Source of the DNA: Photobacterium galatheae
Lineage (GTDB): Bacteria > Pseudomonadota > Gammaproteobacteria > Enterobacterales > Vibrionaceae
Reading direction: 5' to 3'
Length of the DNA: 64,000 bases
Assembly: GCF_000695255.1 (NCBI RefSeq)
Contig: NZ_JMIB01000018.1
Coordinates: 1 to 64,000 of the forward strand
Below are positions 38,713 to 48,058 of this stretch, in pieces (position 1 is the first letter of the stretch; each line of letters begins with the position of its first letter). The notes under the pieces were generated by a model. It had not been told where the DNA came from and ran no database searches. It worked only from the letters and a program-made list of their open reading frames with translations. A program made the translations under genes and the position numbers.

Positions 38713-41700
38713 ATGAGGTCAATGATGAATTTAGCTGAATTGCTCCGGTATTGCAGTGAGCACGATATCAGCCTGTTTCTGTCAGAAGGGAAACTGAAAG
38801 TGAAGGCGCCTGAAGGGATTCTGACGCCTGAGCTTATCGCTGAGCTGAAAGCGCAAAAAGAAGCGATGATTGCACATTTATCGGCGCCACAGCCGTTGTT
38901 GCGCTCTGGGCAGGCGGGTGATGCCCCGGAGATGTCCTACAATCAGCGCCGGTTGTGGTTTATTGAGGAACTGGGCGCTTCCAGCCAGTTCAATTTGCCG
39001 CTGGCGCTGCGCTGGGAAGGTCAGGTCAACCGGCAGGCATTAGAACAGGCGCTGGCGGTGATGCTGGAACGCCATCAGGTGCTTCGGACTGTGTATCGCC
39101 TGAAGGATGGCGAACCCGTTCCGGTGTTGCTGCCGGTTGAAGACTTTCAGATCACCGATGTCGATTTGTCCGGTCTGCATGATGAGCTGGATGTGGCAGC
39201 GCGGGTTGCTGCGGAAGCAAGCCGGCCGTTTGATTTAAGCCATGAATTTATGCTGCGATTCCACCTGTTCCATCGGTCTCCGGGGCAGCAGGTGGCGCTG
39301 ATCAACATGCACCATATTGCGACGGATGGCTGGTCAAACAATATCTTTTTCCATGAGCTGACGGGCCTGTATAACGCTTTTGCAGAAGGCGCTCCCAACC
39401 CGTTGCCGGCGCTGAACTTTCAGTACAGCGACTTCGCCCGCTGGCAAAAAAGCTGGTTAAGCGGTGAAAATCTCGACCGGCACCTGAAGTTCTGGAAGCG
39501 TCAGTTAAAAGATGTGCCTTCGGTTCATGCGTTACCGCTGGACAACAAGCGCCCGGAGAAGCCGACACACGGGGGCGACTACTACCTGCAATTTTTACCT
39601 GTGTCATTGTGTGATCAGCTGAAACAGTTGGCGCACCGGTATGAAGTGACCCTGTTCATGTTGCTGCAAACTGCATTTGCCGTTCTGATTGGCCGCTACA
39701 GCCATCAAAGAGATGTGGTGATTGGTTCACCGATTGCAAACCGTGATCAGTCTGACTTTCAGGGCCTGATGGGCTTCTTTGTTAATACGCTGCTGCTTCG
39801 GACACAGTGGCAACCGGCAACACGGTTTGAAACGCTGTTGTCAGAGAACCGGAAGGTTATTCTGGATGCATTTGAATATCAGAGCATTCCTTACGAAATG
39901 CTGCTGGAGGAACTGAAAACAACCCGGAGTCTGAGCCACAACGCGCTCTTTCAGGTGTTGTTTGTCCTGCAAAATAACGATACGCCGGATGATGTGTTTT
40001 TTCAGGGCATTGAGAGCAGTTTTTTTCCGTTTGAAGCCGGGACCAGTCAGTTTGATCTGACACTGGGCGGGTTTGAACATGAAGGACAGTATTCTTTCAG
40101 CTGGACTTATGCGACTGATATTTTTACCCGGGAAACCGTGGTCCGGCTCGCGGACAGTTTCCGTCAGCTGCTGGAAGAGATTCTGGAGCACAGTCATCGT
40201 CCGGTGGATGAGCTGAATCTGATCCCGCCTGCACAACAGGCAAGGCTCACAGAGCCCGAGACAGCCCCGGATACCGACTTGAATACTGCAACTGCGGTTG
40301 ATGTCGTCTCTCAGATCATGGCACAAGCCGAACGGACACCCGCAGCAATTGCGGTTGAAGCGGGTGAACAGCACCTGAGCTATCAGGCACTGATCCGTCA
40401 GGCCGGTCAGCTGGGAAGTCGGTTGCTGGCGCATCACATTGGCGAGGGGAATCTGGTGGCGATCAGCCTGCCCCGGTCACGGGCGATGAGCATTGCAATG
40501 CTGGCTGTCTTAGGCTGCGGCGCCGCTTATTTACCGATTGATCCGGCGATGCCTTCTGCCCGGAAACAGCGTTTACTGGAAGACAGTGGCGCTGATCTGC
40601 TGATCTGCCATGACGACTCAGCGGGGGCAGGGATCACGTGCCTGCATGTTGATGAAGCGGCAGTTGAAGGTGCGGAAGCGGAATTGCTGTCGTCACCTGT
40701 GGGTCTGGCCTGGCCGGTCCGAACCATTGCAACTCAGGCAACGGCATATGTGAACTATACCTCGGGCACAACCGGGAATCCGAAAGGGGTTCGGATCAGC
40801 CATGGCAACCTTGCGCACTATTGCCGGGCGGCACAGCAGCATTACCGGATCACCCCGGCAGATAAAGTGCTGCAAACCTCATCTTTCAGTTTCGATGCCT
40901 GCGTGGAAGAGCATTTTATGGCGCTCATCCACGGTGCAACAGTCGTCTACCGGGATGATCTGATGCTGGCGGGCTGGACACATTTCAATGATTTTATCCG
41001 TCGGCATCAGGTGACGGTGGCCGGGCTGCCGACTGCCGTCTGGAATGAGTTGTGCGCCGATGCGGATCTGGAAGCCGTGAGGCCGGCATCGTCATTGCGA
41101 TTGATGATTCTGGGCGGTGAAGCACTGCTTGCACACCAGCTGCGCCGCTGGAAAACGGCCGTGGGCGAAAGTATTCAGTTGCTCAATACTTATGGTCCGA
41201 CGGAAACGACGATTGTGGCGACGATTTTTGACACCGCTCACTGGGATGAAGGCCACACCGTCCCGATTGGACGTCCGCTCGCCAGTCACCGGTGTTATGT
41301 GCTGGACGAATCAGGGCGGGTGGTGCCGGATGGTGTGACGGGAGAACTCTGTATTGCCGGTCCGTCTGTGGCTCAGGGATACCTGGATCCGGCTGAGACG
41401 GAAAAGGCTTTCATTGAACAGGCGATTCTGCCCGGGCTGAACAAGCGTTGTTATTGCACCGGTGACCGGGTGCGTCTTCGTCCGGACGGAGAAATTGAAT
41501 ATCTTGGCCGACAGGATGATCAGATTAAGTTGCGGGGATACCGCATTGAACTGGCCGAGATTGAAAGTGTCATCAGCCAGCATGCTTCTGTACATCAGAC
41601 CAGAGTGATTGTTCATGACGATCCGTTACGCGGAAAACTGCTGCTGGCCTATGTGGTCTGTCAGGATGGGAACACGCAGGCTATCCGGTCTGATGATGAC

Positions 41701-43314
41701 CTGTGGCGGCTGATACGGGCAGAGTTACCGGAATACATGCGCCCGGCAAGGTTGATCGCCATTGACCGGATTCCGCTGACGGTTCATGGCAAGCTGGATC
41801 GAAACGGGCTCCCGGTCCCTGAGTTTGACGAGGAAACGGATCAAGGACATCTGGCGGCAACGACACCAACGGAAGCCACCTTGCATGTGATTTGGTGTGA
41901 CTTGTTTCAACGGGAACGCATCAGTATGGATGCCGGTTTCTTCGAACTGGGCGGGCACTCGTTGTTCGGGGTGAAGCTTATTGCCCGGATTAAAGATCAG
42001 ATGGCCGTTGAACTCAGCATCCGGGATTTGTTTGAGCGCTCAACGATCCGGGAACTGGCCGCCAGTATTGACAACAACCAGCAGACACAACCGGAATGGA
42101 TTGATCTGGCCGTCGAAATGGCTGCGCAGGGGGATGTGAAAATCAGTGGTATTCCGGCTGAAGCCCGCGTTTCCCTTGCGGTTGATGCCACCGAAATCCA
42201 CCAGGTGCTGCTGACCGGCAGTACAGGGTTCATCGGTGCATTTCTGTTGCATGAAGTGCTGGAGACCCTGCCTTCCGCGCGAGTCTGTTGTCTTGTCCGT
42301 GCCGACAATGAACAAACCGGTCAGCAGCGTATCATGGCGAATCTGACCCGATACGGTTTATGGCATCCGGATTATACTGCCCGGTTGCAGGTCATTCCGG
42401 CGGATCTCAGTCAGCCGAATGCAGGCATGACTCAGCAGGCATGGGAGAGTCTGGCCGCAACCGTCCAGTGGATCATTCATAACGGGGCACATGTGAATCA
42501 CTTGCTGCCTTACAGCGCGCTGAAACCCGCCAATGTGGATGGCACAACCGCGTTGCTGCGTCTGGCCGGTGAGCAGCGCCTGAAGCTGTTCAGTTTTGTG
42601 TCTGCGATTGGCACACTCAATCCGCAGGGTGAAGCACGGCGCCTGACGGAGCAGGTATGGCTTTCTGAAGAGACACCGCTTCATGAACAGCGGCATCTTG
42701 CAGAGAGTGGTTATGCGGCGAGTAAGTGGGTTGCCGAAGGGATGGTGCTTCAGGCCCGTCAGCAGGGGATCCCATGTCATATCTTTCGATTAGGGCGGGT
42801 TGCTGCGCACAGTCAGACCGGACAATGTGCTGCCCAGGATATTCTGGCGCGTTACCTGCAAACATGCCGGCAGTTAGGCCAGTATCCCGAAGATGAAAAG
42901 ACGGAAAAAATGATCCCGGTGGATACGGCTGTGAAAGCGATGGTGGCTCTGAGTCTGAGACAGGCCCGTCAGCCGCAGGATTTTCATTTGATTGGGCGCG
43001 ATCAGCTCGGCTGGAATCAGATTTTACAATACAGCCCATGGTCACTGAAACGGGTGCCGTTCCCTGAGTGGCTGGCGATTGTCGGGCAACACAGCCAGAG
43101 TGATCATCCGCTGCCATTTTCGCCTTACTGGCTTGCAATGCAACGTGCGGCTGAAGCAAGCGACAGCGGGCAGCAACCATCTGAAAATTTGCCTGTGTTT
43201 GCGTTCAGTCAGGCGAAAACTGAGCGGTTGATGATAGAGGCCGGGGTGCATTTTCCAGCCCTTGATCAGCACTATTGTGAGCGGTATCTGGCCCGGCTGG
43301 ATGCTTCTTATTGA
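38713..43314 (+). CDS. terminal NRPS with thioester reductase (TubC dock; C-A-PCP-R)
   Basis: About 1533 residues; AGAAGG six bases before ATG 38713 favours this start over 38707 or 38722. TubC-like docking domain 1–55, condensation domain with HHIATDG at 200–206, adenylation domain with SGTTG near 684, PCP Ser1083 (LGGHSL), then a short-chain-dehydrogenase type thioester reductase: GSTGFIG at 1169–1175, HNGAHVNHLLPY, and the catalytic Tyr1334-x3-Lys1338 (SGYAASKW). The specificity residues read DAEAIGTIVK. Asp235 with Glu239 is shared with lysine-type domains (for example DAESIGSVCK), so a basic side chain is likely. The reductase would free the peptide as an aldehyde or, after a second reduction, an alcohol. 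A terminator follows, closing the operon. Confidence 0.94.
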   Translation: MRSMMNLAELLRYCSEHDISLFLSEGKLKVKAPEGILTPELIAELKAQKEAMIAHLSAPQPLLRSGQAGDAPEMSYNQRRLWFIEELGASSQFNLPLALRWEGQVNRQALEQALAVMLERHQVLRTVYRLKDGEPVPVLLPVEDFQITDVDLSGLHDELDVAARVAAEASRPFDLSHEFMLRFHLFHRSPGQQVALINMHHIATDGWSNNIFFHELTGLYNAFAEGAPNPLPALNFQYSDFARWQKSWLSGENLDRHLKFWKRQLKDVPSVHALPLDNKRPEKPTHGGDYYLQFLPVSLCDQLKQLAHRYEVTLFMLLQTAFAVLIGRYSHQRDVVIGSPIANRDQSDFQGLMGFFVNTLLLRTQWQPATRFETLLSENRKVILDAFEYQSIPYEMLLEELKTTRSLSHNALFQVLFVLQNNDTPDDVFFQGIESSFFPFEAGTSQFDLTLGGFEHEGQYSFSWTYATDIFTRETVVRLADSFRQLLEEILEHSHRPVDELNLIPPAQQARLTEPETAPDTDLNTATAVDVVSQIMAQAERTPAAIAVEAGEQHLSYQALIRQAGQLGSRLLAHHIGEGNLVAISLPRSRAMSIAMLAVLGCGAAYLPIDPAMPSARKQRLLEDSGADLLICHDDSAGAGITCLHVDEAAVEGAEAELLSSPVGLAWPVRTIATQATAYVNYTSGTTGNPKGVRISHGNLAHYCRAAQQHYRITPADKVLQTSSFSFDACVEEHFMALIHGATVVYRDDLMLAGWTHFNDFIRRHQVTVAGLPTAVWNELCADADLEAVRPASSLRLMILGGEALLAHQLRRWKTAVGESIQLLNTYGPTETTIVATIFDTAHWDEGHTVPIGRPLASHRCYVLDESGRVVPDGVTGELCIAGPSVAQGYLDPAETEKAFIEQAILPGLNKRCYCTGDRVRLRPDGEIEYLGRQDDQIKLRGYRIELAEIESVISQHASVHQTRVIVHDDPLRGKLLLAYVVCQDGNTQAIRSDDDLWRLIRAELPEYMRPARLIAIDRIPLTVHGKLDRNGLPVPEFDEETDQGHLAATTPTEATLHVIWCDLFQRERISMDAGFFELGGHSLFGVKLIARIKDQMAVELSIRDLFERSTIRELAASIDNNQQTQPEWIDLAVEMAAQGDVKISGIPAEARVSLAVDATEIHQVLLTGSTGFIGAFLLHEVLETLPSARVCCLVRADNEQTGQQRIMANLTRYGLWHPDYTARLQVIPADLSQPNAGMTQQAWESLAATVQWIIHNGAHVNHLLPYSALKPANVDGTTALLRLAGEQRLKLFSFVSAIGTLNPQGEARRLTEQVWLSEETPLHEQRHLAESGYAASKWVAEGMVLQARQQGIPCHIFRLGRVAAHSQTGQCAAQDILARYLQTCRQLGQYPEDEKTEKMIPVDTAVKAMVALSLRQARQPQDFHLIGRDQLGWNQILQYSPWSLKRVPFPEWLAIVGQHSQSDHPLPFSPYWLAMQRAAEASDSGQQPSENLPVFAFSQAKTERLMIEAGVHFPALDQHYCERYLARLDASY

Positions 43315-43349
43315 TGTGTTTTATTGCTGCATTGACATCAGGCTCTGAC

Positions 43350-43384
43350 AACCGGAGGAGGCTCAGGCTTTCCTCCGGTTATTT
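43350..43384 (+). terminator. terminator of the biosynthetic operon
   Basis: Perfect 10-bp stem AACCGGAGGA (43350–43359) and TCCTCCGGTT (43371–43380), 11-base loop, followed by ATTT. It sits between convergent genes. Confidence 0.7.
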
Positions 43385-43437
43385 GATGCCCCGTGCACCA
43401 CGGCATGGATCGTGGTAGGGGTTTCAGGCGGGCGGAA

Positions 43438-44958
43438 TCAGAAGAATCCCAGCGGATTCACATCATAGCTCACCAGCAGGTTTTTGGTGTTCTGATAGTG
43501 ATCCAGCATCATCTTGTGGGTTTCACGGCCAATCCCGGATTTCTTATAGCCACCAAAGGCTGCATGCGCCGGATAGGCGTGATAACAGTTCACCCAGATA
43601 CGACCGGCTTCAATTTGTCGGCCCATCCGGTAAGCGCGGTTGGCATCCCGGGTCCACACCCCGGCCCCTAAGCCGTATTCGGTGTCATTGGCAATCGCCA
43701 GTGCCTCGGCTTCATCTTTGAAAGTGGTTATTGCAATCACAGGGCCGAAGATTTCTTCCTGAAACACCCGCATTTTATTGTGACCTTTCAGCATGGTCGG
43801 TGCGATGTAATAGCCGGATGCAATCTCTCCGGACTGCACTGCCACATCACCGCCCAGTAAGACTTCAGCACCTTCCTGACGGCCGATTTCGAGATAGCTC
43901 AGGATTTTGTCGAACTGCTCCTGAGATGCCTGCGCGCCGACCTGAGTGTCGGTATCCAGCGGGTTCCCCTGTTTAATGGTGCTGGCTCGTTCAATGACTT
44001 TGGCGATGAACTTGTCGTAGACCGATTCCTGCACCAGCACCCGGCTCGGACAAGTGCAGACTTCACCCTGATTGAAGAAGGCCAGCAGCAAACCTTCGAC
44101 ACATTTATCCAGATAGGCATCTTCGTGATCGAAAATGTCTTCAAAGTAAACATTCGGGGATTTCCCGCCCAGCTCCACGGTGGAGGGGATCAGGTTTTCT
44201 GCGGCGCATTTCAGAATGTGATGACCTACATCCGTCGAACCGGTAAAGGCCAGTTTGGCGATGCGTGTGCTGGTTGCCAGCGCCTGACCGGCTTCGCTGC
44301 CGTAACCGTTAACGATGTTCACCACACCGGCCGGGATCAAATCACCGATGGTTTCCAGCAACACCAGAATGGAGGTTGGGGTCTGTTCGGCGGGCTTCAG
44401 CACCACACAGCACCCGGCGGCCATGGCTGGTGCCAGTTTCCACGCGGCCATCAGCATCGGGAAGTTCCAGGGAATGATCTGGCCGACGACACCCACAGGT
44501 TCCGGGAAATGGTAGCTGGCGGTGTTGGCATCTAACTCAGCGGCGGTGCCCTCCTGCGCCCGGATACAACCGGCGAAGTAACGGAAATGATCCACGACCA
44601 GCGGCAGATCCGCTGCCAGTGTTTCACGGACCGGTTTCCCGTTTTCCCAGCATTCCGCAATCGCCAGCATTTCAAGATTGGCTTCGATGCGATCGGCAAT
44701 TTTCAGCAGGATATTGGAACGCTCGGTCACACTGGTACCGGCCCATTTGGCACGGGCTTCATGGGCTGCATCCAGCGCCAGTTCAATGTCTGCCGCATCC
44801 GAGCGGGCCACCTGACAATAGGCCTTGCCATTGACCGGCGATACATTGTCGAAGTACTGCCCGGAGACAGGTTTGACCCATGCGCCGCCAATGTAATTGT
44901 CGTAATGGGATTTGAATTGGACGCGTGCGTCAGCAGAACCCGGTTGAGCGTAGATCAT
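43438..44958 (-). CDS. NAD-dependent aldehyde dehydrogenase (AldB/ExaC type)
   Basis: 506 residues from the ATG at 44958, preceded by AGGAAAAGGA; an upstream in-frame start would add 18 residues of poor character. Oxidises aldehydes, most likely acetaldehyde or similar, to acids. Motifs: [10 protein letters not shown] (NAD site), LELGGKSPN with the general-base Glu, and the nucleophile Cys301 in [10 protein letters not shown], whose CTC pattern is typical of the AldB/ExaC group. [14 protein letters not shown] lies near the end. A sigma-54 promoter and a divergent AcoR-type activator lie upstream, the usual arrangement for this enzyme. It could in principle oxidise the NRPS aldehyde, but its own regulator and opposite strand argue for independent function. 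Confidence 0.92.
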   Translation of the reverse strand: MIYAQPGSADARVQFKSHYDNYIGGAWVKPVSGQYFDNVSPVNGKAYCQVARSDAADIELALDAAHEARAKWAGTSVTERSNILLKIADRIEANLEMLAIAECWENGKPVRETLAADLPLVVDHFRYFAGCIRAQEGTAAELDANTASYHFPEPVGVVGQIIPWNFPMLMAAWKLAPAMAAGCCVVLKPAEQTPTSILVLLETIGDLIPAGVVNIVNGYGSEAGQALATSTRIAKLAFTGSTDVGHHILKCAAENLIPSTVELGGKSPNVYFEDIFDHEDAYLDKCVEGLLLAFFNQGEVCTCPSRVLVQESVYDKFIAKVIERASTIKQGNPLDTDTQVGAQASQEQFDKILSYLEIGRQEGAEVLLGGDVAVQSGEIASGYYIAPTMLKGHNKMRVFQEEIFGPVIAITTFKDEAEALAIANDTEYGLGAGVWTRDANRAYRMGRQIEAGRIWVNCYHAYPAHAAFGGYKKSGIGRETHKMMLDHYQNTKNLLVSYDVNPLGFF

Positions 44959-45054
44959 AGCAATATCCTTTTCCTGTGGTTTCAAACCTTGATGAATCAC
45001 CCGTCTTTTCAATGTGATAGCAGAAGAGTGATGTTTATTTTCCCGGTGAACATC

Positions 45055-45069
45055 GCAAGTTGCGGGCCA
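45055..45069 (-). promoter_or_regulatory. sigma-54 promoter of the aldehyde dehydrogenase gene
   Basis: On the minus strand it reads TGGCCC-gcaac-TTGC, the -24/-12 layout (consensus TGGCAC-N5-TTGC) with only one base off. It lies about 97 bases before the start codon and close to a gene for a sigma-54 activator. Confidence 0.72.
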
Positions 45070-45165
45070 ACGTGGCGGGCTTGTTGTTAAATAAATGTAA
45101 AGCTATGATGAATCAAATATTATTCAAACGGTGCTGCTTTTGGCACTGAACTGTTGTCCGCTGCC

Positions 45166-45219
45166 AGTGTTCCATTCTTTGTCAGAGAACGGTGGAACAC
45201 TGTCCTAAAATGGAACACT
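45166..45219. promoter_or_regulatory. triplicate AGTGTTCCA/TGGAACACT enhancer-like sites
   Basis: AGTGTTCCA at 45166–45174 faces TGGAACACT at 45193–45201, and a second TGGAACACT is at 45211–45219. All three are exact 9-mers. They sit about 100–150 bases upstream of the sigma-54 promoter, the normal place for activator binding, and around the regulator's own start, which suggests autoregulation. Confidence 0.65.
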
Positions 45220-45224
45220 TGATC

Positions 45225-47012
45225 ATGCCGACACTTGCAAGCCGAATTGAGACCGACTGGCTGAGCGAATCCTGGAATCGATGCCAGATGGCCGGGCTGA
45301 GAGAAAGCCAGCGGCCTGATAATATTCGATTGGAAAATACACAGTTGGATGAGCGTCGTTCGAATGCTGCGGATTTGATTGCCGCAGTCGAGCACATGGC
45401 GCTGCCTTTGTTTAATCAGGTCTTTGCGGGAACCAACAGCCGGTTACTGCTGGGTGACACCGAAGGCATCATCATTCAGTCTTGGGGACAGTCACGATTT
45501 GAGCAGCGTTTAACCGGCATTGCGCTTGAGTCCGGTGTGTGCTGGCAAGAAGGTCTGAAAGGGACGAACGCCATCGGGAATGCGCTCACTGAAAAACAGT
45601 TTATTACGGTGGTTGGTGATCAGCATTTTATTCGCCAGCACCGCTTCATCAGTTGTTCGGCAGGACCGGTTTTCAGCTCGTCTGGTGAGCTGATTGGTGT
45701 ACTGGATATTACCAGCGAGCAACAGGTTCATTCGGAACAAACCCGGCTTTTTGTGCAGCATATGGTGCAGTTAGTGGAAAATACGTTGCTGTGTCACTTA
45801 CCGGAAGCCAGTCTGCGGATTGATCTGGCATGTGATCAAAGCCTGTTGCAAACCGGCTGGCAGGGCATTCTGGTTGCCAATGAACAGGGGCAGGTGCTGG
45901 CCCATAATCGTATCGCTGAGCGTTTGCTGGGCCAGCGTGTTTCGGGGCGTCAAGTCGATGAGCTGGTGGCAGAATCCCGGCGTGGTACGCGTAATCCGCC
46001 GTCTCTGGTCTTCCACAAGCAGGTCTTACAGCCAGCCCGGCGTCAAACCAGGGTTGCCGGTCATTCTTTGTTGTCACCGTCCTGTCCGTTGCACTTTGGT
46101 GATGACCGGGTAGAGCTGGCCTGGCAGCAAGCCTGCAAGCTGGTGGATAAAGACATCAGCCTGCTGGTGCTGGGAGAAACCGGCGTCGGGAAAGGGGCGT
46201 TCGTCAAGCAGCTTCACCGGCACAGTGCCAGACGTCATGCACCATTGGTTTCCATCAACTGTGGTGCGCTGCCGCAGAATCTGATTGAGTCTGAGTTGTT
46301 TGGCTATGTACCGGGGGCGTTTACCGGTGCCAGCCGACAGGGGCAACCGGGGCGGATCCGGCAGGCAGATCAGGGCATTTTGTTTCTGGATGAAATTGCC
46401 GATATGCCATTATCCGCGCAAACCCGCCTGCTGCATGTCCTGCAGGATAAAGAAGTGATTCCTGTGGGTGCCACTCAGCCTGTGAAAGTAGACATTCGGA
46501 TCATCGCCGCGACGCATAAAGACCTGACCAAAGCGGTTGCTGAAGGTCAGTTCAGGGAAGATTTGTACTACCGGCTCAATGGCCTGATCCTCAGCTTACC
46601 GCCGTTGCGGGAGCGGCAGGACAAAGCCGAACTGATTGAGGCAATTTTGCTGCAATACTGTGATGCGCCCTTACAGATTTGCCCTGAGTTATCAGACCGG
46701 CTGGCCGGATATCACTGGCCCGGGAATATTCGCGAACTGGACAATATGCTGAAAGTGGCCGCAGTGCTGGCAGAAGGTGACACCGTACTGACGCTGGCAC
46801 ATTTACCGCAGCATTTTGCGGCTCAGTTACCGGCGGCAACCCATGCGGGCCAGCCCAGTAAAGATTTAAAGAAACTTGAAGCGACCATTTCCGGGACGCT
46901 GCTGGAAACCTATCAGGCCAATCAGGGCAATATTTCCCGTACCGCTAAAATACTGGGGATCAGCAGAAATACCCTGTATCGGCGTTTACGTAAGCTGGGT
47001 ATTCAGGTGTAG
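45225..47012 (+). CDS. AcoR-type sigma-54-dependent transcriptional activator
   Basis: About 595 residues from ATG 45225; starts at 45192 (GTG) and 45210 (ATG) are possible but overlap the repeated operator-like sites. Layout: N-terminal GAF-type sensor region (SWNRC, then GVCWQEGLKGTNAIGNAL), a AAA+ domain with Walker A GETGVGKG near 317 and the sigma-54-contacting loop GAFTGA at 364–369, and a C-terminal Fis-type helix-turn-helix (NISRTAKILGISRNTLYRRL). GAFTGA is intact, so it should open sigma-54 promoters. Divergent from the aldehyde dehydrogenase, which it very likely activates in response to a small inducer such as an alcohol, aldehyde or acetoin. Confidence 0.93.
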   Translation: MPTLASRIETDWLSESWNRCQMAGLRESQRPDNIRLENTQLDERRSNAADLIAAVEHMALPLFNQVFAGTNSRLLLGDTEGIIIQSWGQSRFEQRLTGIALESGVCWQEGLKGTNAIGNALTEKQFITVVGDQHFIRQHRFISCSAGPVFSSSGELIGVLDITSEQQVHSEQTRLFVQHMVQLVENTLLCHLPEASLRIDLACDQSLLQTGWQGILVANEQGQVLAHNRIAERLLGQRVSGRQVDELVAESRRGTRNPPSLVFHKQVLQPARRQTRVAGHSLLSPSCPLHFGDDRVELAWQQACKLVDKDISLLVLGETGVGKGAFVKQLHRHSARRHAPLVSINCGALPQNLIESELFGYVPGAFTGASRQGQPGRIRQADQGILFLDEIADMPLSAQTRLLHVLQDKEVIPVGATQPVKVDIRIIAATHKDLTKAVAEGQFREDLYYRLNGLILSLPPLRERQDKAELIEAILLQYCDAPLQICPELSDRLAGYHWPGNIRELDNMLKVAAVLAEGDTVLTLAHLPQHFAAQLPAATHAGQPSKDLKKLEATISGTLLETYQANQGNISRTAKILGISRNTLYRRLRKLGIQV

Positions 47013-47078
47013 GACGTGCCGGAAAAGAGACGGTAGGAAATAAACAGCCCGGTCAGCAACCGGGTTACGGGCAGATAT

Positions 47079-47219
47079 TTGACACCAGAACTATTGGAGG
47101 AATTGCCTGCATATGGTATTCAACGCCTTAATTTTAAAAGAAAATATCTGGTAGATCGTGACTCAATTCTACGTTTACCAGATGACCCGCGTAAAATTAT
47201 GGATGGTTATTGGTGGTAA
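47079..47219 (+). CDS. possible small protein, about 46 residues
   Basis: An open frame from TTG 47079 (in-frame TTG also at 47094 and 47103) to TAA 47217 reads as a protein-like, charged peptide with TPELLEELPAYGIQRL and ending KIMDGYWW. It has no ATG, GTG or clear ribosome site, but the stop lies three bases before the next gene's ATG, which would suit coupling. It could also be the 3' remnant of a lost gene. Composition is the main support; treat as tentative. Confidence 0.28.
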   Translation: MTPELLEELPAYGIQRLNFKRKYLVDRDSILRLPDDPRKIMDGYWW

Positions 47220-47221
47220 AG

Positions 47222-47617
47222 ATGCAGCGAACGAAAGCTAAAGTGTTTTTCTGGGCTCTACTGGTACTGACGGTGCTGAGTATTGGCATGAATCTGGTCA
47301 TGTTTGATAACACACAATTGCTGCTTGAGGAATCAAACTCCTTCGTTGATGCCTGGGGTTTGGCGAGTGGCGTACTGATGTTCTTGTGCCTGTACGCGTA
47401 TGCCTATCACAAAGTCGTTTTTAAAAGCCGGGTGGTTTTGAAGTTCGTGTTCTTGAATACGGCTGCGGTTGGTGTATTCAGCTTTGTTGATTCTCTGTGG
47501 ACAGACTATGAGCTTATGTCTGGTATGGAAGTACTTGTGATGATATTGCTTTATTTTGCAGTGTACTTCCCTTCGCTATCCATATTGCATAAACATCAAG
47601 ATGATGTGACGAATTAA
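47222..47617 (+). CDS. small four-helix membrane protein, function unknown
   Basis: 131 residues from ATG 47222 (a GTG at 47210 would add four). Four hydrophobic segments are visible: about 8–27 (VFFWALLVLTVLSIGMNLVM), 43–60 (AWGLASGVLMFLCLYAYAY), 70–87 (VLKFVFLNTAAVGVFSFV) and 100–122 (MEVLVMILLYFAVYFPSLSI). No motif I can name. It is followed by a strong terminator, so it is a real transcription unit end. Likely an inner-membrane protein; I do not recognise the family. Confidence 0.7.
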   Translation: MQRTKAKVFFWALLVLTVLSIGMNLVMFDNTQLLLEESNSFVDAWGLASGVLMFLCLYAYAYHKVVFKSRVVLKFVFLNTAAVGVFSFVDSLWTDYELMSGMEVLVMILLYFAVYFPSLSILHKHQDDVTN

Positions 47618-47623
47618 CCGATT

Positions 47624-47647
47624 AAAGGCCGCAATCGCGGCCTTTTT
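47624..47647 (+). terminator. rho-independent terminator
   Basis: AAAGGCCGC (47624–47632), four-base loop aatc, GCGGCCTTT (47637–47645), then TT. Nine perfect pairs, ideal form. Confidence 0.88.
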
Positions 47648-47799
47648 GCTGCTCAGTTTGTTGTGATGCAGCCTGTTTATTTTTGTGAGACAAGATCTTG
47701 CTGGCAGATAGACACAGCCCGGTTCAATGAGCTGTTTTTCCTAAACAAATAACTCGATGAAAAAATCGATATATTCTCATTCAGAATCAACTAATTACC

Positions 47800-47927
47800 G
47801 TCATTCCCGCACAGGCGGGAATCCAATGTGCACGAGATGAGAGCAATCTGCCAGAATCATTTTGTCCCTCATTTTCCGTGTAGTTATTCCTCTAAAGTCA
47901 CTGGATCCCCGCCTGCGCGGGGATGAC
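47800..47927. repeat. MITE-like element with palindromic inverted ends
   Basis: A 26-base end at 47800–47825 (GTCATTCCCGC ... GCGGGAATCCA) and its inverted copy at 47902–47927, three mismatches in 26. Each end is itself a hairpin (CCCGC/GCGGG). The 76-base centre has no gene. This 'TCATTCCCGC-GCGGGAAT' type is a widespread small interspersed repeat. It lies in a 440-base gap that otherwise holds only the two flanking terminators. Confidence 0.75.
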
Positions 47928-47992
47928 AGAAGGGAGCGGGAAGCAGTTACCCACTTTCCCAGGTTTTTTGACCTCAAAGATGTGATCAAGAA

Positions 47993-48018
47993 ACAGCCCG
48001 GTCAATTGACCGGGCTGT
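47993..48018. terminator. palindromic terminator downstream of the symporter gene
   Basis: A perfect 26-base palindrome (ACAGCCCGGTCAA followed by its complement). On the plus strand CTGTTTT follows, on the minus strand TTTCTT, so it likely ends the minus-strand symporter transcript. Confidence 0.72.
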
Positions 48019-48058
48019 CTGTTTTCAGGAAAGGCGTCAGAGCATGATTCTCTGAGTG

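Noticed and set aside
43438..44958. Aldehyde dehydrogenase as tailoring enzyme of the peptide aldehyde
   Set aside because: Opposite strand, own sigma-54 promoter and AcoR-type activator, and terminator between; the usual AldB–AcoR pair explains it better.
47044..47064. CCCGGT/ACCGGG hairpin after the AcoR-type gene as a terminator
   Set aside because: Only six pairs and no T-run; it may be a remnant of a terminator, not a reliable one.
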